Part shown: piece by piece, positions 7,481 to 16,777 of the stretch
Layout: the number at the start of each line of letters is the position of its first letter
How positions within the stretch are numbered: position 1 is the stretch's first letter
DNA from: Betaproteobacteria bacterium
GTDB taxonomy: Bacteria > Pseudomonadota > Gammaproteobacteria > Burkholderiales > Usitatibacteraceae
Assembly: GCA_016791265.1 (NCBI GenBank)
Contig: JAEUMY010000013.1
Span: 170,267 to 234,266 of the forward strand
Direction of reading: 5' to 3'
DNA length: 64,000 nt
The notes under the pieces: model-generated
Databases searched by the model: none
Told to the model about the DNA's origin: nothing
Seen by the model: the letters and a program-made list of their open reading frames with translations, nothing else
Translations under genes and position numbers: made by a program

Positions 7481-9402
7481 GGTTTCACCAAGTAGTGCGG
7501 CACCGGTCGCGCGCAGGAAATTTGGTGCTGCGTTCCGGCTTGCCAATCGGCAAAGGAACCAAGATCCTCGTCCCACGGGCCGAAGTCATAGCGCGATGCG
7601 TAGAATCGCCCGTTGCGCAGGAACACTACCGTGTCGGTATTCACGTGGCGCCGCAGCCACAGCGTCCCTTCCTTCACCAGCGGCCAGTCGGGTGGATCAA
7701 AGCGCGTCGGGCATGCGGCAGCAACCTTGTCAAAAACTGCGGTCATCTTCCGGACTTGCTCGGCAAAAGCCGCGTCGGGCAGAGCACCGACAAACAGCGG
7801 GCAGCCAAGCGTGTTCAGGCCACCGGGCCATTCGCTGGCGGCGATCAAACGGCACTTGGTCTCATCCACCCCGAGTCCCCAAAGGCTCAATTCCGCCACT
7901 AGCGAATCGGGAAACTCACTGATTTCCTCTGCGCTGGCAGCGGACCGAAACAGCATGACCAGGCGATCCGGGTACCGATTGATGAAGTTCCGCACCCGCA
8001 TCTCGCCCGGGCCGCCTGGCCTCAGGGGCACAATGCCGTGCGCAGCGAAAAAACCCGACTCGCGATTCACGAACGGCGCAATGAATGAGGCGCTGTTCTG
8101 CCCGAAGGAAAGGTATCCGTGTGGCTCTCGAATCTGCTCGACAGGTGGATTGACGCGCACCCAGGGGCCGCCCCAAGGCACCCAGCCCCAGCGTGGATTC
8201 CCGGACTGAAGCAGCACCCAGCACTGAATCAGTATCAGCACTGCGCAGGCGATTCGTCGCAGCTGCCTGGTCGAAATACATTTGTCCATCAACGCAACAC
8301 CAAGCGGTCCAAGCAAGAGCAGCAGCGGAATCACATAACGACCATTCCCGGAACCGGCGAGCCAGATAAACGTCGCCACCAGAAAGAAGACCCATGGCCG
8401 AAGCGATCCGCCCGCGCTCTGTGCTGATGGGATCGCCGATTCGCTTGCGCCGCCCCAGAATCGCCGCCCGATCAGGCCAACAGTTGCGACCAGCACCAGC
8501 ACGGCCGGGCGCACGTCGGGCGCCGAGTTCTCGGCATAGATCCAGCTATGGGAGCTTGCCATGCGAAATGGGAAGAGCAGAAACTCCATCCAATCATGCG
8601 GGATGAAACGGTCTGGACGAATTGGCACCGCCGGGAAGTCCGCAGATCGAAATACCTCGTTGAGCAACGGAAAAACGGGATTTCCGAATTGCTCGTAAAG
8701 CCGCCACGCCCACCACCCATTGACCAGTATGCCGCCCGCCAGGACGCCCGCCAGCAAGCACCCGAGTCCCGCCAATCGGTTGCGCCAATCGCCACTCACC
8801 ATCAGGGTCGCGCATGCGGCAGCGACAAGAAAGGGAAAATTGCTGAGCTTGAGTCCGCAGGCGATGCCGATGCAGCCGCCTGCAATGAGGCGAGGCTTCC
8901 AGGCGTCGGGTCGATGCTGTGGCAGCAAGGCCGCCAGGCCCGCCAGCACAAAGATGGAGGTGATCGGATCGGAAAAAGTGCTGCCGAGTGTGCCCAGAAA
9001 GACGGGCGACGAGGCGGCCAGCAGGACAGAAAGCGTCGCTTTCTGAGTGCGGTCGGGGTCCTGCACGAAGAGCTGGTTCGCCGCGATATGCCAGACAAGC
9101 AGCAGATTCAGACTGTGCAAGGTCGCGAGCATTGCGCCGACGGCCCAGTCCGGCCAGTTCGACACCACCGACAAATAGAGCGGCAGGTACGCGACCGGGT
9201 TCAGATAGGACTGCGGGCCGCCACCCATGAAGTCGATGTCCAACCGACCATGCAGCAACAAGTGGGGCGCATACAAGTGATAGTTGAACAGATCCCAGTT
9301 GCGGTCCTTCCCCAGCAGCCAGCTCATGAGAATTGAGCCGACGAGAATGCCAAGGGCTGGCAGAGCGCGGCGGGGTTGAAGCGCCATCGGGAGGCGGTGC
9401 AT
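7477..9402 (-). CDS. Multi-pass membrane protein, probable glycan-assembly enzyme
   Basis: About 641 residues with roughly ten hydrophobic helices over the first two thirds (for example IRPALGILVGSILMSWLL-like and LIAGGCIGIACGL) and a soluble C-terminal third. The early motif RNWDLFNYHLYAPHLLLHGR, followed by DIDFMGGGPQSYLNP, is typical of GT-C-type polytopic proteins with acidic residues in the first periplasmic loop. I infer a lipid-linked sugar transferase or related protein, not a proven activity. The start is uncertain: the frame opens at a TTG (9456), and ATGs lie at 9402 and 9387. It belongs to the glycan block, opposite in strand to spoT and to the neighbouring methyltransferase. Confidence 0.65.
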   Translation of the reverse strand: MHRLPMALQPRRALPALGILVGSILMSWLLGKDRNWDLFNYHLYAPHLLLHGRLDIDFMGGGPQSYLNPVAYLPLYLSVVSNWPDWAVGAMLATLHSLNLLLVWHIAANQLFVQDPDRTQKATLSVLLAASSPVFLGTLGSTFSDPITSIFVLAGLAALLPQHRPDAWKPRLIAGGCIGIACGLKLSNFPFLVAAACATLMVSGDWRNRLAGLGCLLAGVLAGGILVNGWWAWRLYEQFGNPVFPLLNEVFRSADFPAVPIRPDRFIPHDWMEFLLFPFRMASSHSWIYAENSAPDVRPAVLVLVATVGLIGRRFWGGASESAIPSAQSAGGSLRPWVFFLVATFIWLAGSGNGRYVIPLLLLLGPLGVALMDKCISTRQLRRIACAVLILIQCWVLLQSGNPRWGWVPWGGPWVRVNPPVEQIREPHGYLSFGQNSASFIAPFVNRESGFFAAHGIVPLRPGGPGEMRVRNFINRYPDRLVMLFRSAASAEEISEFPDSLVAELSLWGLGVDETKCRLIAASEWPGGLNTLGCPLFVGALPDAAFAEQVRKMTAVFDKVAAACPTRFDPPDWPLVKEGTLWLRRHVNTDTVVFLRNGRFYASRYDFGPWDEDLGSFADWQAGTQHQISCARPVPHYLVKP

Positions 9403-9551
9403 GACTGGCAGTGGCGTCAGGAGGTGCGCGCGGAGAAATAGGGGCGGAGTGGACAATGCGCTAATCTATGACTTGCATGGACAAGCGTACTTCCGCAGGC
9501 ATGATCGCTGTCCCGCAGCTCACGCCGCATGTTAGCCGAAAGCGATTTTGA

Positions 9552-10331
9552 ATGAGCCTGAAACGCCATCTTCTCCAGCGGATCGCAGACGCGATCTACG
9601 CCGTCTCGCGAATACTTGCCCCCGGCGTCTACGCCCGCGACGGCCTCATCAGCGTCCACGACCACGACTTCATGCGCGATCCGGTGTTCCTCAAGGCCTA
9701 CGATCGCGGCATCCAGGCCATCGGCGGAAAGGACGCCTACCAGTGGCAATGGCGCATCCACATCGGGCTCTGGGCGGCGCACACAGCCAGCAAAGTGCCC
9801 GGCGACTTCGTCGAATGCGGCGTGAATCGGGGCTTCCAGAGCAGCGCCATCATGCAGATGCTCGACTGGGACAGCACCTGCCGACACTTCTATCTGCTCG
9901 ACACCTTCGCAGGGATTGACCCGCAGCATCTGAGCGAGGAAGAGATACGTCGTGGCGCACTGCAGAAGAATGAGGACTCACTGCGCTCCGAGTTCTACGT
10001 CAGCGGTGTGGAAGGCGTGCGCGCGAACTTTTCACAGTGGCGCAACCAGACCATCATCCAGGGCAGCGTTCCGGATACGCTGGACCAGATCAAGTCGGAG
10101 CGAATCGCCTACCTTCATCTCGATATGAACTGCGCCCCCCCCGAAGTGGCAGCACTGCGCTTCTGCTGGGAGCGCATGCCCGCAGGTGCGGTCGTGCTCA
10201 TGGATGACTACGCTTACTTCGGCTGCCAGCCGCAGAAGGACGCACTGGATGAATTCGCCGCCGAGAAGGGCGTCGCAATCTGCGCCCTGCCGACCGGTCA
10301 AGGCCTGCTGATCCGGCCGCCGGGTGCATGA
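9552..10331 (+). CDS. TylF/MycF-family O-methyltransferase
   Basis: A 259-residue SAM-dependent methyltransferase of the macrocin O-methyltransferase type. GDFVECGVNRGFQSSAIM is the SAM-binding loop, HFYLLDTFAGID follows as the conserved strand and acidic loop, and LHLDMNCAPPEVAALRF plus VLMDDYAYFG carry the metal-binding Asp pair. Family members methylate sugar hydroxyls in antibiotics and surface glycans, and the neighbouring glycosyltransferases suggest a sugar substrate. It overlaps the next gene by 4 bp (ATGA), so the two are translationally coupled. Confidence 0.85.
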   Translation: MSLKRHLLQRIADAIYAVSRILAPGVYARDGLISVHDHDFMRDPVFLKAYDRGIQAIGGKDAYQWQWRIHIGLWAAHTASKVPGDFVECGVNRGFQSSAIMQMLDWDSTCRHFYLLDTFAGIDPQHLSEEEIRRGALQKNEDSLRSEFYVSGVEGVRANFSQWRNQTIIQGSVPDTLDQIKSERIAYLHLDMNCAPPEVAALRFCWERMPAGAVVLMDDYAYFGCQPQKDALDEFAAEKGVAICALPTGQGLLIRPPGA

Positions 10332-11152
10332 CACACGCGCGAGTGATTCGCTCCGGCGCCGAACTTCGGCATGCATTCTGCATCCCCGCCTTCGGAGAGG
10401 CTCCATTTCTGGAGAAGTGCATTGAGTCGCTGCTCGTGCAGACAGCCCGCACGAGCAGCATCCTTGTATGTACGTCCACGCCCAACGAACGGATCCTGGG
10501 CGCCGCCGCTCGCTTCGAGCTTGAGGTGCGGACCAACCCCGACAGTGGCGGCATTGCGCCGGACTGGAATTTCGCCTTGACATCGAGCAACGCGGAATTG
10601 GTCACGATCGCACACCAGGATGACTTGTTCGCCCCGACCTACGTCAGTCGCATGCTCCATGCCTTCAACTCTCATCCGGATGCCGTCATCGCCTTCAGCG
10701 ACTACCAGGAACACGATCCGGACGGACCGCGCGGAGAAAATCTTAATCATCGCGTGAAGCGCATGCTGACGCACTTCGCATTTCTTGGCCGCAAGGCCAT
10801 TCGCTCGCCGTTGGACAAGCGGCGCCTGCTGTGCCTGGGCAATCCAATCTGCTGCCCGTCGGTGGTCATCAATCGGGCGCGCGTGCCTGACTTTCGCTTT
10901 GCCTCGCACTTCCGCACCAATCTCGATTGGGATGCGTGGCTGCGCCTGGCGGACGCACCTGGTGCTTTCGTCCGGGTGCCGGAGGCGCTGATCTCCAAGG
11001 GAATTCACCAAAAAAGTGAAACATCGGTCACCATCGCCGACTCTTCGCGTGAACGTGAGGACAGGCAGATGCTGGAGCGTTTTTGGCCGCCGCCCTTGGC
11101 CGCGCTGCTGATGAAGGCTTACCGCCTGAGTTATCGGGGCAATCGCGTGTAG
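10328..11152 (+). CDS. Family 2 glycosyltransferase
   Basis: A 274-residue GT-A fold enzyme. The N-terminal AFCIPAFGEAPFLEKCIESL and ILVCTSTPNE are the first beta-alpha-beta elements, GIAPDWNFAL and HQDDLFAPTYV contain the metal-binding DXD-like acidic pair, and NLDWDAWLRLA is the catalytic-base region near the C-terminus. It should transfer a sugar from a nucleotide-sugar to a surface-glycan acceptor at the cytoplasmic face. The start overlaps the upstream methyltransferase stop (ATGA). Sugar and acceptor are not predictable. Confidence 0.85.
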   Translation: MTHARVIRSGAELRHAFCIPAFGEAPFLEKCIESLLVQTARTSSILVCTSTPNERILGAAARFELEVRTNPDSGGIAPDWNFALTSSNAELVTIAHQDDLFAPTYVSRMLHAFNSHPDAVIAFSDYQEHDPDGPRGENLNHRVKRMLTHFAFLGRKAIRSPLDKRRLLCLGNPICCPSVVINRARVPDFRFASHFRTNLDWDAWLRLADAPGAFVRVPEALISKGIHQKSETSVTIADSSREREDRQMLERFWPPPLAALLMKAYRLSYRGNRV

Positions 11153-11167
11153 TCTGCGGCGGCTATC

Positions 11168-11551
11168 TCAGCCCACCCGAGCCAGCGAGATGCAGATCAC
11201 GCCGACGGTGACAAACAGAATGCCTGCCCACTGCAGCGAAGTCAGTGTTTCGCCATAGACTGCCCAGGCTGCAAATGCCATGAGCAGATAGAAGCCCGCA
11301 CCCACGCTTGCAGTGGCGACGCCGAGCTTTTCCTTGGAGATCAACACCATCCACAACACGAATCCAGCCACCTGCAGCGCAAGTGCGACGTAGGTCCACG
11401 GCGACTGCATCGCGGCCAGCAGAAAGCGCCACATCGCATCGAAGGACAAGCCGGGAGAGGGCGCATCCTGCAATGCGCGCTTGAGGAACAGCTGCGCCAC
11501 GACGGCGTTGACGGTGATGCCGATGATGAGGAGCTTGATGTACATGTGCAT
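11168..11551 (-). CDS. EamA/SMR-type small membrane transporter (ArnE-like flippase subunit)
   Basis: A 127-residue protein with four predicted transmembrane helices (IKLLIIGITVNAVVAQLFL, YVALALQVAGFVLWMVLI, FYLLMAFAAWAVYG, WAGILFVTVGVICISL), the size and layout of half-size EamA or SMR transporters. Such proteins pair to flip undecaprenyl-linked sugars (ArnE/ArnF type) or export drugs. Its place among glycosyltransferases favours lipid-linked sugar flipping (inference). I chose the ATG at 11549-11551, which starts immediately before the first helix; a longer upstream frame would overlap the methyltransferase gene. It lies 41 bp downstream of that gene on the same strand. Confidence 0.75.
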   Translation of the reverse strand: MHMYIKLLIIGITVNAVVAQLFLKRALQDAPSPGLSFDAMWRFLLAAMQSPWTYVALALQVAGFVLWMVLISKEKLGVATASVGAGFYLLMAFAAWAVYGETLTSLQWAGILFVTVGVICISLARVG

Positions 11552-11592
11552 GGATCCTGATGCGGTGGTTGCAGCGGCAATTCGAAGGGGTC

Positions 11593-12324
11593 TCAGATGT
11601 CGATGGCAACCACATAACCGAAGCTCAGCAGCGGGCAGAGCCACTCGCCGGCATTGATGCCCGACTCGCCCAAAGACACCAGCCAGCCGCGCACGCCCGG
11701 GTTGCGCGCCTTCATCTCGGTGAATCGCGAGTAGTAGGGAATGATGTCCCAGCGGCTGAAGCCGGCACGATGACAGAGCGTGCACAAGGTCTTGTACGAC
11801 AGGATGCACAAGTGATCGTGGTGCGTGGACTCGCGTCCGAGCATGCCCACGAGGCCGTTGTGCAGGGCCGAGGCATTCGGCGTGGTCAGCAGGAGTCGCT
11901 TGCCATGCAACGCGGGCAGCGCGCGGAAGCTCCGCAGGAATGCGAGCGGATTGTCGATGTGCTCGATGAGCTCGCCAGCCACGATGACTTCGGGATCGAA
12001 TCCAGTCTCGGCCAGGATGCCGGCCAGCGCCGAAATGCTGCCCCGGATGATGCGCGAGCGCTCCCCCGTGACCAGTCCGTCAGCCGGGACTTCCGGCGAC
12101 GCATCCACGCCCAGCACTTCCGCAGCCGCGTGTGAGAGCTCTTCATGCAACCAGGTGCCCTGGCCGCGCTTGGCCTGATAGGCCGTCTCGTCCATCGCCC
12201 CCAGATCCAGCACCCGCTTGCCGGCCACTGCCGCGCGCAGATACGGAATGCGATCCACCGGCCGGGGGACGGCGAGCTTTTCCATTGGCGTGTAGGCGGG
12301 AAGATGGGCTGCGTCGAGGGACAT
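11593..12324 (-). CDS. SAM-dependent class I methyltransferase
   Basis: About 243 residues with a Rossmann methyltransferase core. KRVLDLGAMDE is motif I, VLGVDASPE is the acidic motif, and VIVAGELIEHIDNPLAFLRSF is the motif IV region seen in UbiG/UbiE-like and bacterial sugar methyltransferases. LLLTTPNASALHN follows. It lies in the glycan block upstream of the EamA-like gene on the same strand and diverges from the GT2 gene at 12445. The start is not certain: ATG 12324 lies just before conserved sequence, with 12381 as the alternative. Substrate unknown. Confidence 0.75.
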   Translation of the reverse strand: MSLDAAHLPAYTPMEKLAVPRPVDRIPYLRAAVAGKRVLDLGAMDETAYQAKRGQGTWLHEELSHAAAEVLGVDASPEVPADGLVTGERSRIIRGSISALAGILAETGFDPEVIVAGELIEHIDNPLAFLRSFRALPALHGKRLLLTTPNASALHNGLVGMLGRESTHHDHLCILSYKTLCTLCHRAGFSRWDIIPYYSRFTEMKARNPGVRGWLVSLGESGINAGEWLCPLLSFGYVVAIDI

Positions 12325-12444
12325 GTTGGCGGCAGGCAAGCGGAATCTCTCAGAGGGGGTGTTGCAGTCAGTTGATATCATACAAGCCACCACACAATCC
12401 TCCCGCGCAGGGGTTCTGTCCCGATTGCACCCCAGCCACGCCGC

Positions 12445-13647
12445 ATGGACAAACTCGTCGTCACCGCCCTCATGCCCTGCCTCAACGAGGCGGAGACCAT
12501 TGCCACCTGCGTAAAGAAGGCCAAGGCCTGCATCGAGCGCATGGGGGTGCCTGGCGAAGTCGTGGTCGCCGACAACGGCTCGACCGATGGATCCATCGAA
12601 CTGGCGCTGCGGCATGGCGCGCGAGTGGTGCATCAGCCGATGAAGGGCTACGGCGCCGCGCTGATGGCAGGAATCGAGGTGGCCCGTGGCGAAATCATCG
12701 TGATGGGAGACTCGGACGATTCCTACGACTGGACTGCATTCGACCCGCTTGTTGCTAAGGCTCAGGAAGGCTATGACCTGGTCATGGGCAACCGCTTCAA
12801 GGGCGAGATCAAGCCCGGCGCCATGCCGTTCCTTCATAAGTACCTCGGCAATCCAGTGCTGAGCTTTCTGGGACGGCTTTTCTTCAAGGCGCCGGTGGGT
12901 GATTTCCACTGCGGCATGCGCGCCTTCCGCAAGGATGCCATCCGGCGCATCAAGCTGGAAACGCCGGGCATGGAGTTCGCCAGCGAGATGGTGGTCAAGG
13001 CTTCATTGCATGGCCTGCGCTTCGCCGAAGTGCCGCTCACGCTCTGGCCGGATGGCCGCTCCCGCCCACCGCATTTGCGCACATGGCGCGACGGCTGGCG
13101 GCATCTCAAGTTCCTGCTGCTTTACAGCCCGCGTTGGCTGTTCCTGTTACCTGGTCTCGCGCTCCTGCTGCTGGGCGCGCTGGGGCTGGCCATGATCAGC
13201 CAGCAGGGAATTCTGATCGGGAACATTGGGCTCGACATTCACTCACTCGCATACGCGGGCGCCGCGACCGTGCTGGGTGCGCAAATGGCGCTCTTTGCGG
13301 TTTTCACCAAGCTGCTCGGCATCCGCTCAGGCTGGCTGCCGGCCGATCCGCCGTTTGAAAGGCTGATGCAGAGAGTCAGTCTCGAAGCGGGACTGATTTT
13401 CTCGCTGATCCTGCTCGCCCTGGGCATCGTGCTCACCGTGCAAGCAGTGAGCGCGTGGTCCGCCACCGAGTTCTCCGCACTCGACCCGCGCATCACCATG
13501 CGCAAAGTCGTGCCGGCGGTCACCGCTTTGACGCTGTCAGGAGAAGTGCTGCTCGCGTCATTTTTCCTGGAAGTCATTCGCGTGCGCCGTCCGGGCGACA
13601 ATCCGCTTCCGCCGCTCACCATCAGCGACCCCACTCCACCCAACTGA
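12445..13647 (+). CDS. GT2 polyprenyl-phosphate glycosyltransferase with C-terminal membrane helices
   Basis: A 400-residue DPM1/GtrB-like enzyme. The GT-A domain has VTALMPCLNEAETIATCV, VVVADNGSTDGSIE and the DXD-type GDSDDSYDW (about residue 90). FHCGMRAFRKDAI and EFASEMVVKA are typical of undecaprenyl-phosphate sugar synthases. After about residue 225 come several hydrophobic helices (YSPRWLFLLPGLALLLLG onward) anchoring it in the inner membrane. It should load a sugar onto undecaprenyl phosphate for flipping, fitting the small EamA-like protein nearby. Confidence 0.85.
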   Translation: MDKLVVTALMPCLNEAETIATCVKKAKACIERMGVPGEVVVADNGSTDGSIELALRHGARVVHQPMKGYGAALMAGIEVARGEIIVMGDSDDSYDWTAFDPLVAKAQEGYDLVMGNRFKGEIKPGAMPFLHKYLGNPVLSFLGRLFFKAPVGDFHCGMRAFRKDAIRRIKLETPGMEFASEMVVKASLHGLRFAEVPLTLWPDGRSRPPHLRTWRDGWRHLKFLLLYSPRWLFLLPGLALLLLGALGLAMISQQGILIGNIGLDIHSLAYAGAATVLGAQMALFAVFTKLLGIRSGWLPADPPFERLMQRVSLEAGLIFSLILLALGIVLTVQAVSAWSATEFSALDPRITMRKVVPAVTALTLSGEVLLASFFLEVIRVRRPGDNPLPPLTISDPTPPN

Positions 13648-13668
13648 GCATCCGAGCAATCGCCCATC

Positions 13669-14067
13669 ATGTCCCGAACCATCGTTTCCTCGCCCAACGC
13701 CCCCGCCGCCATCGGCACTTACTCGCAGGCCGTGAAGGTCGGCGACACCGTCTATCTGTCCGGCCAGATCCCGCTGGACCCGGCCACCATGCAGCTGGTG
13801 GAGGGCATCGAAAACCAGATCAGGCGCGTGTTCGACAATCTCTCCGCTGTGGCGCAGGCATCGGGCGGCACGCTGAATGACATCGTGAAGCTGAACATCT
13901 TCCTCACCGATCTCTCGCACTTTGCCAAGGTGAACGAGATCATGGCGACCTACTTCCAGGCACCCTATCCCGCCCGCGCCGCCATCGGTGTCGCCGCGCT
14001 GCCGCGCGGATCGCAGGTGGAGATGGACGGCATCATGGTGTTGCCCGAAGCCTCCACGGGCGGCTGA
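13669..14067 (+). CDS. ridA: RidA family enamine/imine deaminase
   Basis: A 132-residue YjgF/YER057c/UK114 protein that hydrolyses reactive 2-aminoacrylate and other enamines to 2-keto acids and ammonia in the cytosol. Family signatures are [27 protein letters not shown], split here by position (residues 7-34), the catalytic Arg in [16 protein letters not shown] near residue 105, and QVEMDGI at the end. It precedes recG by 50 bp, and spoT-ridA-recG is a common order that is interrupted here by the glycan block. Confidence 0.95.
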   Translation: MSRTIVSSPNAPAAIGTYSQAVKVGDTVYLSGQIPLDPATMQLVEGIENQIRRVFDNLSAVAQASGGTLNDIVKLNIFLTDLSHFAKVNEIMATYFQAPYPARAAIGVAALPRGSQVEMDGIMVLPEASTGG

Positions 14068-14117
14068 TCCAGCCACCTTCGCCGGGAAATCCCGGGCACT
14101 GGTGATAAATTCCCGCC

Positions 14118-16238
14118 GTGCCCACCGCGTCCGCCCCCACGTCCACGTCCAAGAAGCGCAAGGCTGCGTCCACGTCTGCGCCTGCGGCCGCCACCGCCAT
14201 CTCCTTCGCCACGCCCGCCATCGCCGACAAGTTGGCGCGCATCGGCATCACCCGCGAGGCCGATCTCATCCTGCATCTGCCGCTCCGCTACGAGGATGAA
14301 ACCCGCATTGCGAATATTCGCGATGCGCTGCCCGGCATCCCGGGCCAGTTCGAGGTCGAGGTGCAAAGCTGCGACGTGATGTACCGGCCGCGCCGCCAGC
14401 TGGTGGTGAAGTGCACCGAGCCAGCAAGCGGCGAGGACGTGGTGCTGCGCTTCCTCAACTTCTACATGAGCCAGGTGAAGCAGCTTTCCGCAGGCAAGCG
14501 CCTGCGAATATTCGGAGAGGTGAAGCCTGGCTTCTTCGGTGCAGAGCTGGTGCACCCGCGTTACAAACTGGTGGGCGAGGCCACACCTGTGCCGGACGCA
14601 CTGACCCCGGTGTATCCCGCCACGGCAGGGCTCGGCCAGTATCAACTGCGTTCGCTCATCGAGCGCGCGCTGAAACGTGCCGACTTGAATGGCAGCCTCG
14701 CCGATACGTTGCCGCCGGAGGTCCTGAAGCCGCTCCGTCTGAGCGCGTTCGCGGCCAGCGTGAAGACGCTGCACCATCCACCGCCCGATGCTGTGCTGAT
14801 TCAATTGGCCGAGCGCACGCATCCCGCATGGACCCGTCTCAAGTTTGATGAACTGCTGGCCCAGCAGATCGCCATGCGCATCGCGCACAACACCCGGCGC
14901 GACAAGAAGGCGCCGGTGCTGAAGCCGGGCAAGTCGCTGCAACAGAAGCTACTGAAGTCGCTCCCTTTTGCGTTGACCAAGGCACAGCACCGCGCGCTGG
15001 CGGAGATCGCGAACGACCTGGCGCAACCGCATCCCATGCAGCGCCTGCTGCAAGGCGATGTCGGCTCGGGCAAGACCATCGTCGCAGCACTCGCCGCACT
15101 GCAAGCCATCGAGAACGGCTACCAGGTCGCGCTCATGGCGCCGACAGAAATTCTCGCCGAGCAGCACTTCACCAAGATCGCCAAACTGCTGGAGCCGCTG
15201 GGCATCACGGTCGCGTGGCTCACCGGCAGCCAGAAGAAGAAGGAGCGCGCCGCGTCCGTCGAGGCCGTCGAGTCCGGTGCCGCCCAACTCGCCATCGGCA
15301 CCCACGCGCTGTTCCAGGATGACGTGACATTCAAGAAGCTGGGCCTCGCCATCATCGACGAGCAACATCGCTTTGGTGTGGGCCAGCGGCTCGCCCTGCG
15401 CCAGAAGGCGAAGGTCGAAGCCCACCAGCTCATGATGTCCGCGACCCCCATCCCGCGCACGCTCGCCATGAGCTACTTCGCTGATCTCGACGTGTCAGTC
15501 ATTGATGAACTGCCACCCGGCCGCACGCCTATCGTCACCAAGCTGGTCGCCGATGCGCGGCGCGACGAAGTGTTGGGGCGCGTGCGCGCCGCCTGCAGCG
15601 AAGGCGCGCAGGCCTACTGGGTCTGCCCGCTCATCGAGGAAAGCGAGAAGCTGCAACTGCAGACAGCATTGCAGACGTTTGAGCAGGTGCAGGCCGATTT
15701 CCCTGACCTGAAAGTGGGCTTGGTGCATGGCCGCCTCAAGCCCTCCGAAAAGGCGGCCGTGATGCATGCCTTCCAGTCCGGCGAGGTGCAATTGCTGGTC
15801 GCCACCACGGTCATCGAGGTCGGTGTGGATGTGCCCAACGCGTCGCTCATGGTCATCGAGAATGCGGAGCGCATGGCCCTTGCGCAATTGCACCAGCTGC
15901 GCGGCCGCGTCGGACGCGGCGCCGCCAAGTCGACCTGCATCCTCATGTATCAGGGGCCGCTTTCGGAAACGGCGCGCGCGCGGTTGAAAGTGATTTTCGA
16001 GAACACCGACGGCTTCGAGATTGCGCGCGCCGACCTGCAGCTGCGCGGCCCCGGCGAATTCCTTGGCGCCCGCCAAAGCGGGCTGCCCATGCTGCGCTTT
16101 GCCGATATCGACAAGGATGCGGCGCTGGTCGAGGCTGCGCGCGATGTGGCCGCGCGCCTGATCGGCGAAAATAGCCCTGCCGTGGGCGCCCATCTGGATC
16201 GCTGGCTGGGCGGCCGCACCCATTTCCTCAAGGCATGA
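14118..16238 (+). CDS. recG: ATP-dependent DNA helicase RecG
   Basis: A 706-residue branch-migration helicase that regresses stalled forks and processes recombination intermediates. The N-terminal wedge/OB domain is followed by helicase motif I GDVGSGKT (near residue 313), motif II as the DEQH box (IIDEQHRFGVGQR), motif III MSATPIPRTLA, and motifs V/VI TTVIEVGVDVPNA and QLRGRVGR. The start is a GTG at 14118. Residues just after it are an Ala/Thr/Ser/Lys-rich extension. One exact palindrome (14310, encoding ANIR in ETRIANIRDALPG) and one near-copy (14504) lie in the wedge region. The stop overlaps ubiC by 4 bp. Confidence 0.96.
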   Translation: MPTASAPTSTSKKRKAASTSAPAAATAISFATPAIADKLARIGITREADLILHLPLRYEDETRIANIRDALPGIPGQFEVEVQSCDVMYRPRRQLVVKCTEPASGEDVVLRFLNFYMSQVKQLSAGKRLRIFGEVKPGFFGAELVHPRYKLVGEATPVPDALTPVYPATAGLGQYQLRSLIERALKRADLNGSLADTLPPEVLKPLRLSAFAASVKTLHHPPPDAVLIQLAERTHPAWTRLKFDELLAQQIAMRIAHNTRRDKKAPVLKPGKSLQQKLLKSLPFALTKAQHRALAEIANDLAQPHPMQRLLQGDVGSGKTIVAALAALQAIENGYQVALMAPTEILAEQHFTKIAKLLEPLGITVAWLTGSQKKKERAASVEAVESGAAQLAIGTHALFQDDVTFKKLGLAIIDEQHRFGVGQRLALRQKAKVEAHQLMMSATPIPRTLAMSYFADLDVSVIDELPPGRTPIVTKLVADARRDEVLGRVRAACSEGAQAYWVCPLIEESEKLQLQTALQTFEQVQADFPDLKVGLVHGRLKPSEKAAVMHAFQSGEVQLLVATTVIEVGVDVPNASLMVIENAERMALAQLHQLRGRVGRGAAKSTCILMYQGPLSETARARLKVIFENTDGFEIARADLQLRGPGEFLGARQSGLPMLRFADIDKDAALVEAARDVAARLIGENSPAVGAHLDRWLGGRTHFLKA

Positions 16239-16777
16239 GAACAATAAAGCTCACCCGGATCGACGCCTGGCGCGAGAAGCCGCCGTCGTATCCGCATCCG
16301 CTGCGTCGCTGGTTGACCGATCGGGGATCGCTCACCGCGCGCATCAAGGCGCACTTCCCGGCGTTCAACCTGCAGCGCCTCGGCCAGTCGCTCAAGGTGC
16401 CCCATCGCGATGAGCACCGGCACATGGATTTTCGTCCGGGCGAATTGGCGGTCGTCCGTGAGGTCCTGTTGAAAAGCGGTGACACGCCACTGGTGTTTGC
16501 GCACAGCATCGTCGCGCGGCGCGATGTGCGCGGCGTGTGGCGTGGCCTCTCGCGGCTGGGCGCGCGGCCGCTTGCGGAAATGCTTTTCCATGACCCGACA
16601 GTGGCGCGACTGCCGATGGAATATCACCACATCGACGCGCGCCATCCGCTGTTCCGCCGCGCGCTGGCCGTCGCACCGCATGACGCCAAGTCGCTGTGGG
16701 CGCGGCGCAGCGTGTTCATGAAGCACGGGCGGCCGTTGCTGGTGACGGAAGTCTTCCTGCCCGGCATCCGATCATGA
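16235..16777 (+). CDS. ubiC: Chorismate lyase
   Basis: A 180-residue enzyme converting chorismate to 4-hydroxybenzoate and pyruvate, the first committed step of ubiquinone biosynthesis. [15 protein letters not shown] and [19 protein letters not shown], followed by FLP, are the recognisable UbiC segments, with the Arg and Glu residues used for product binding. It overlaps recG upstream and ubiA downstream by ATGA junctions, so recG-ubiC-ubiA read as one translationally coupled unit. Size is normal. Confidence 0.92.
   Translation: MRTIKLTRIDAWREKPPSYPHPLRRWLTDRGSLTARIKAHFPAFNLQRLGQSLKVPHRDEHRHMDFRPGELAVVREVLLKSGDTPLVFAHSIVARRDVRGVWRGLSRLGARPLAEMLFHDPTVARLPMEYHHIDARHPLFRRALAVAPHDAKSLWARRSVFMKHGRPLLVTEVFLPGIRS

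Noticed and set aside
13965..14942. 325-codon minus-strand ORF opposite ridA/recG
   Set aside because: High-GC antisense frame over two well-conserved genes.
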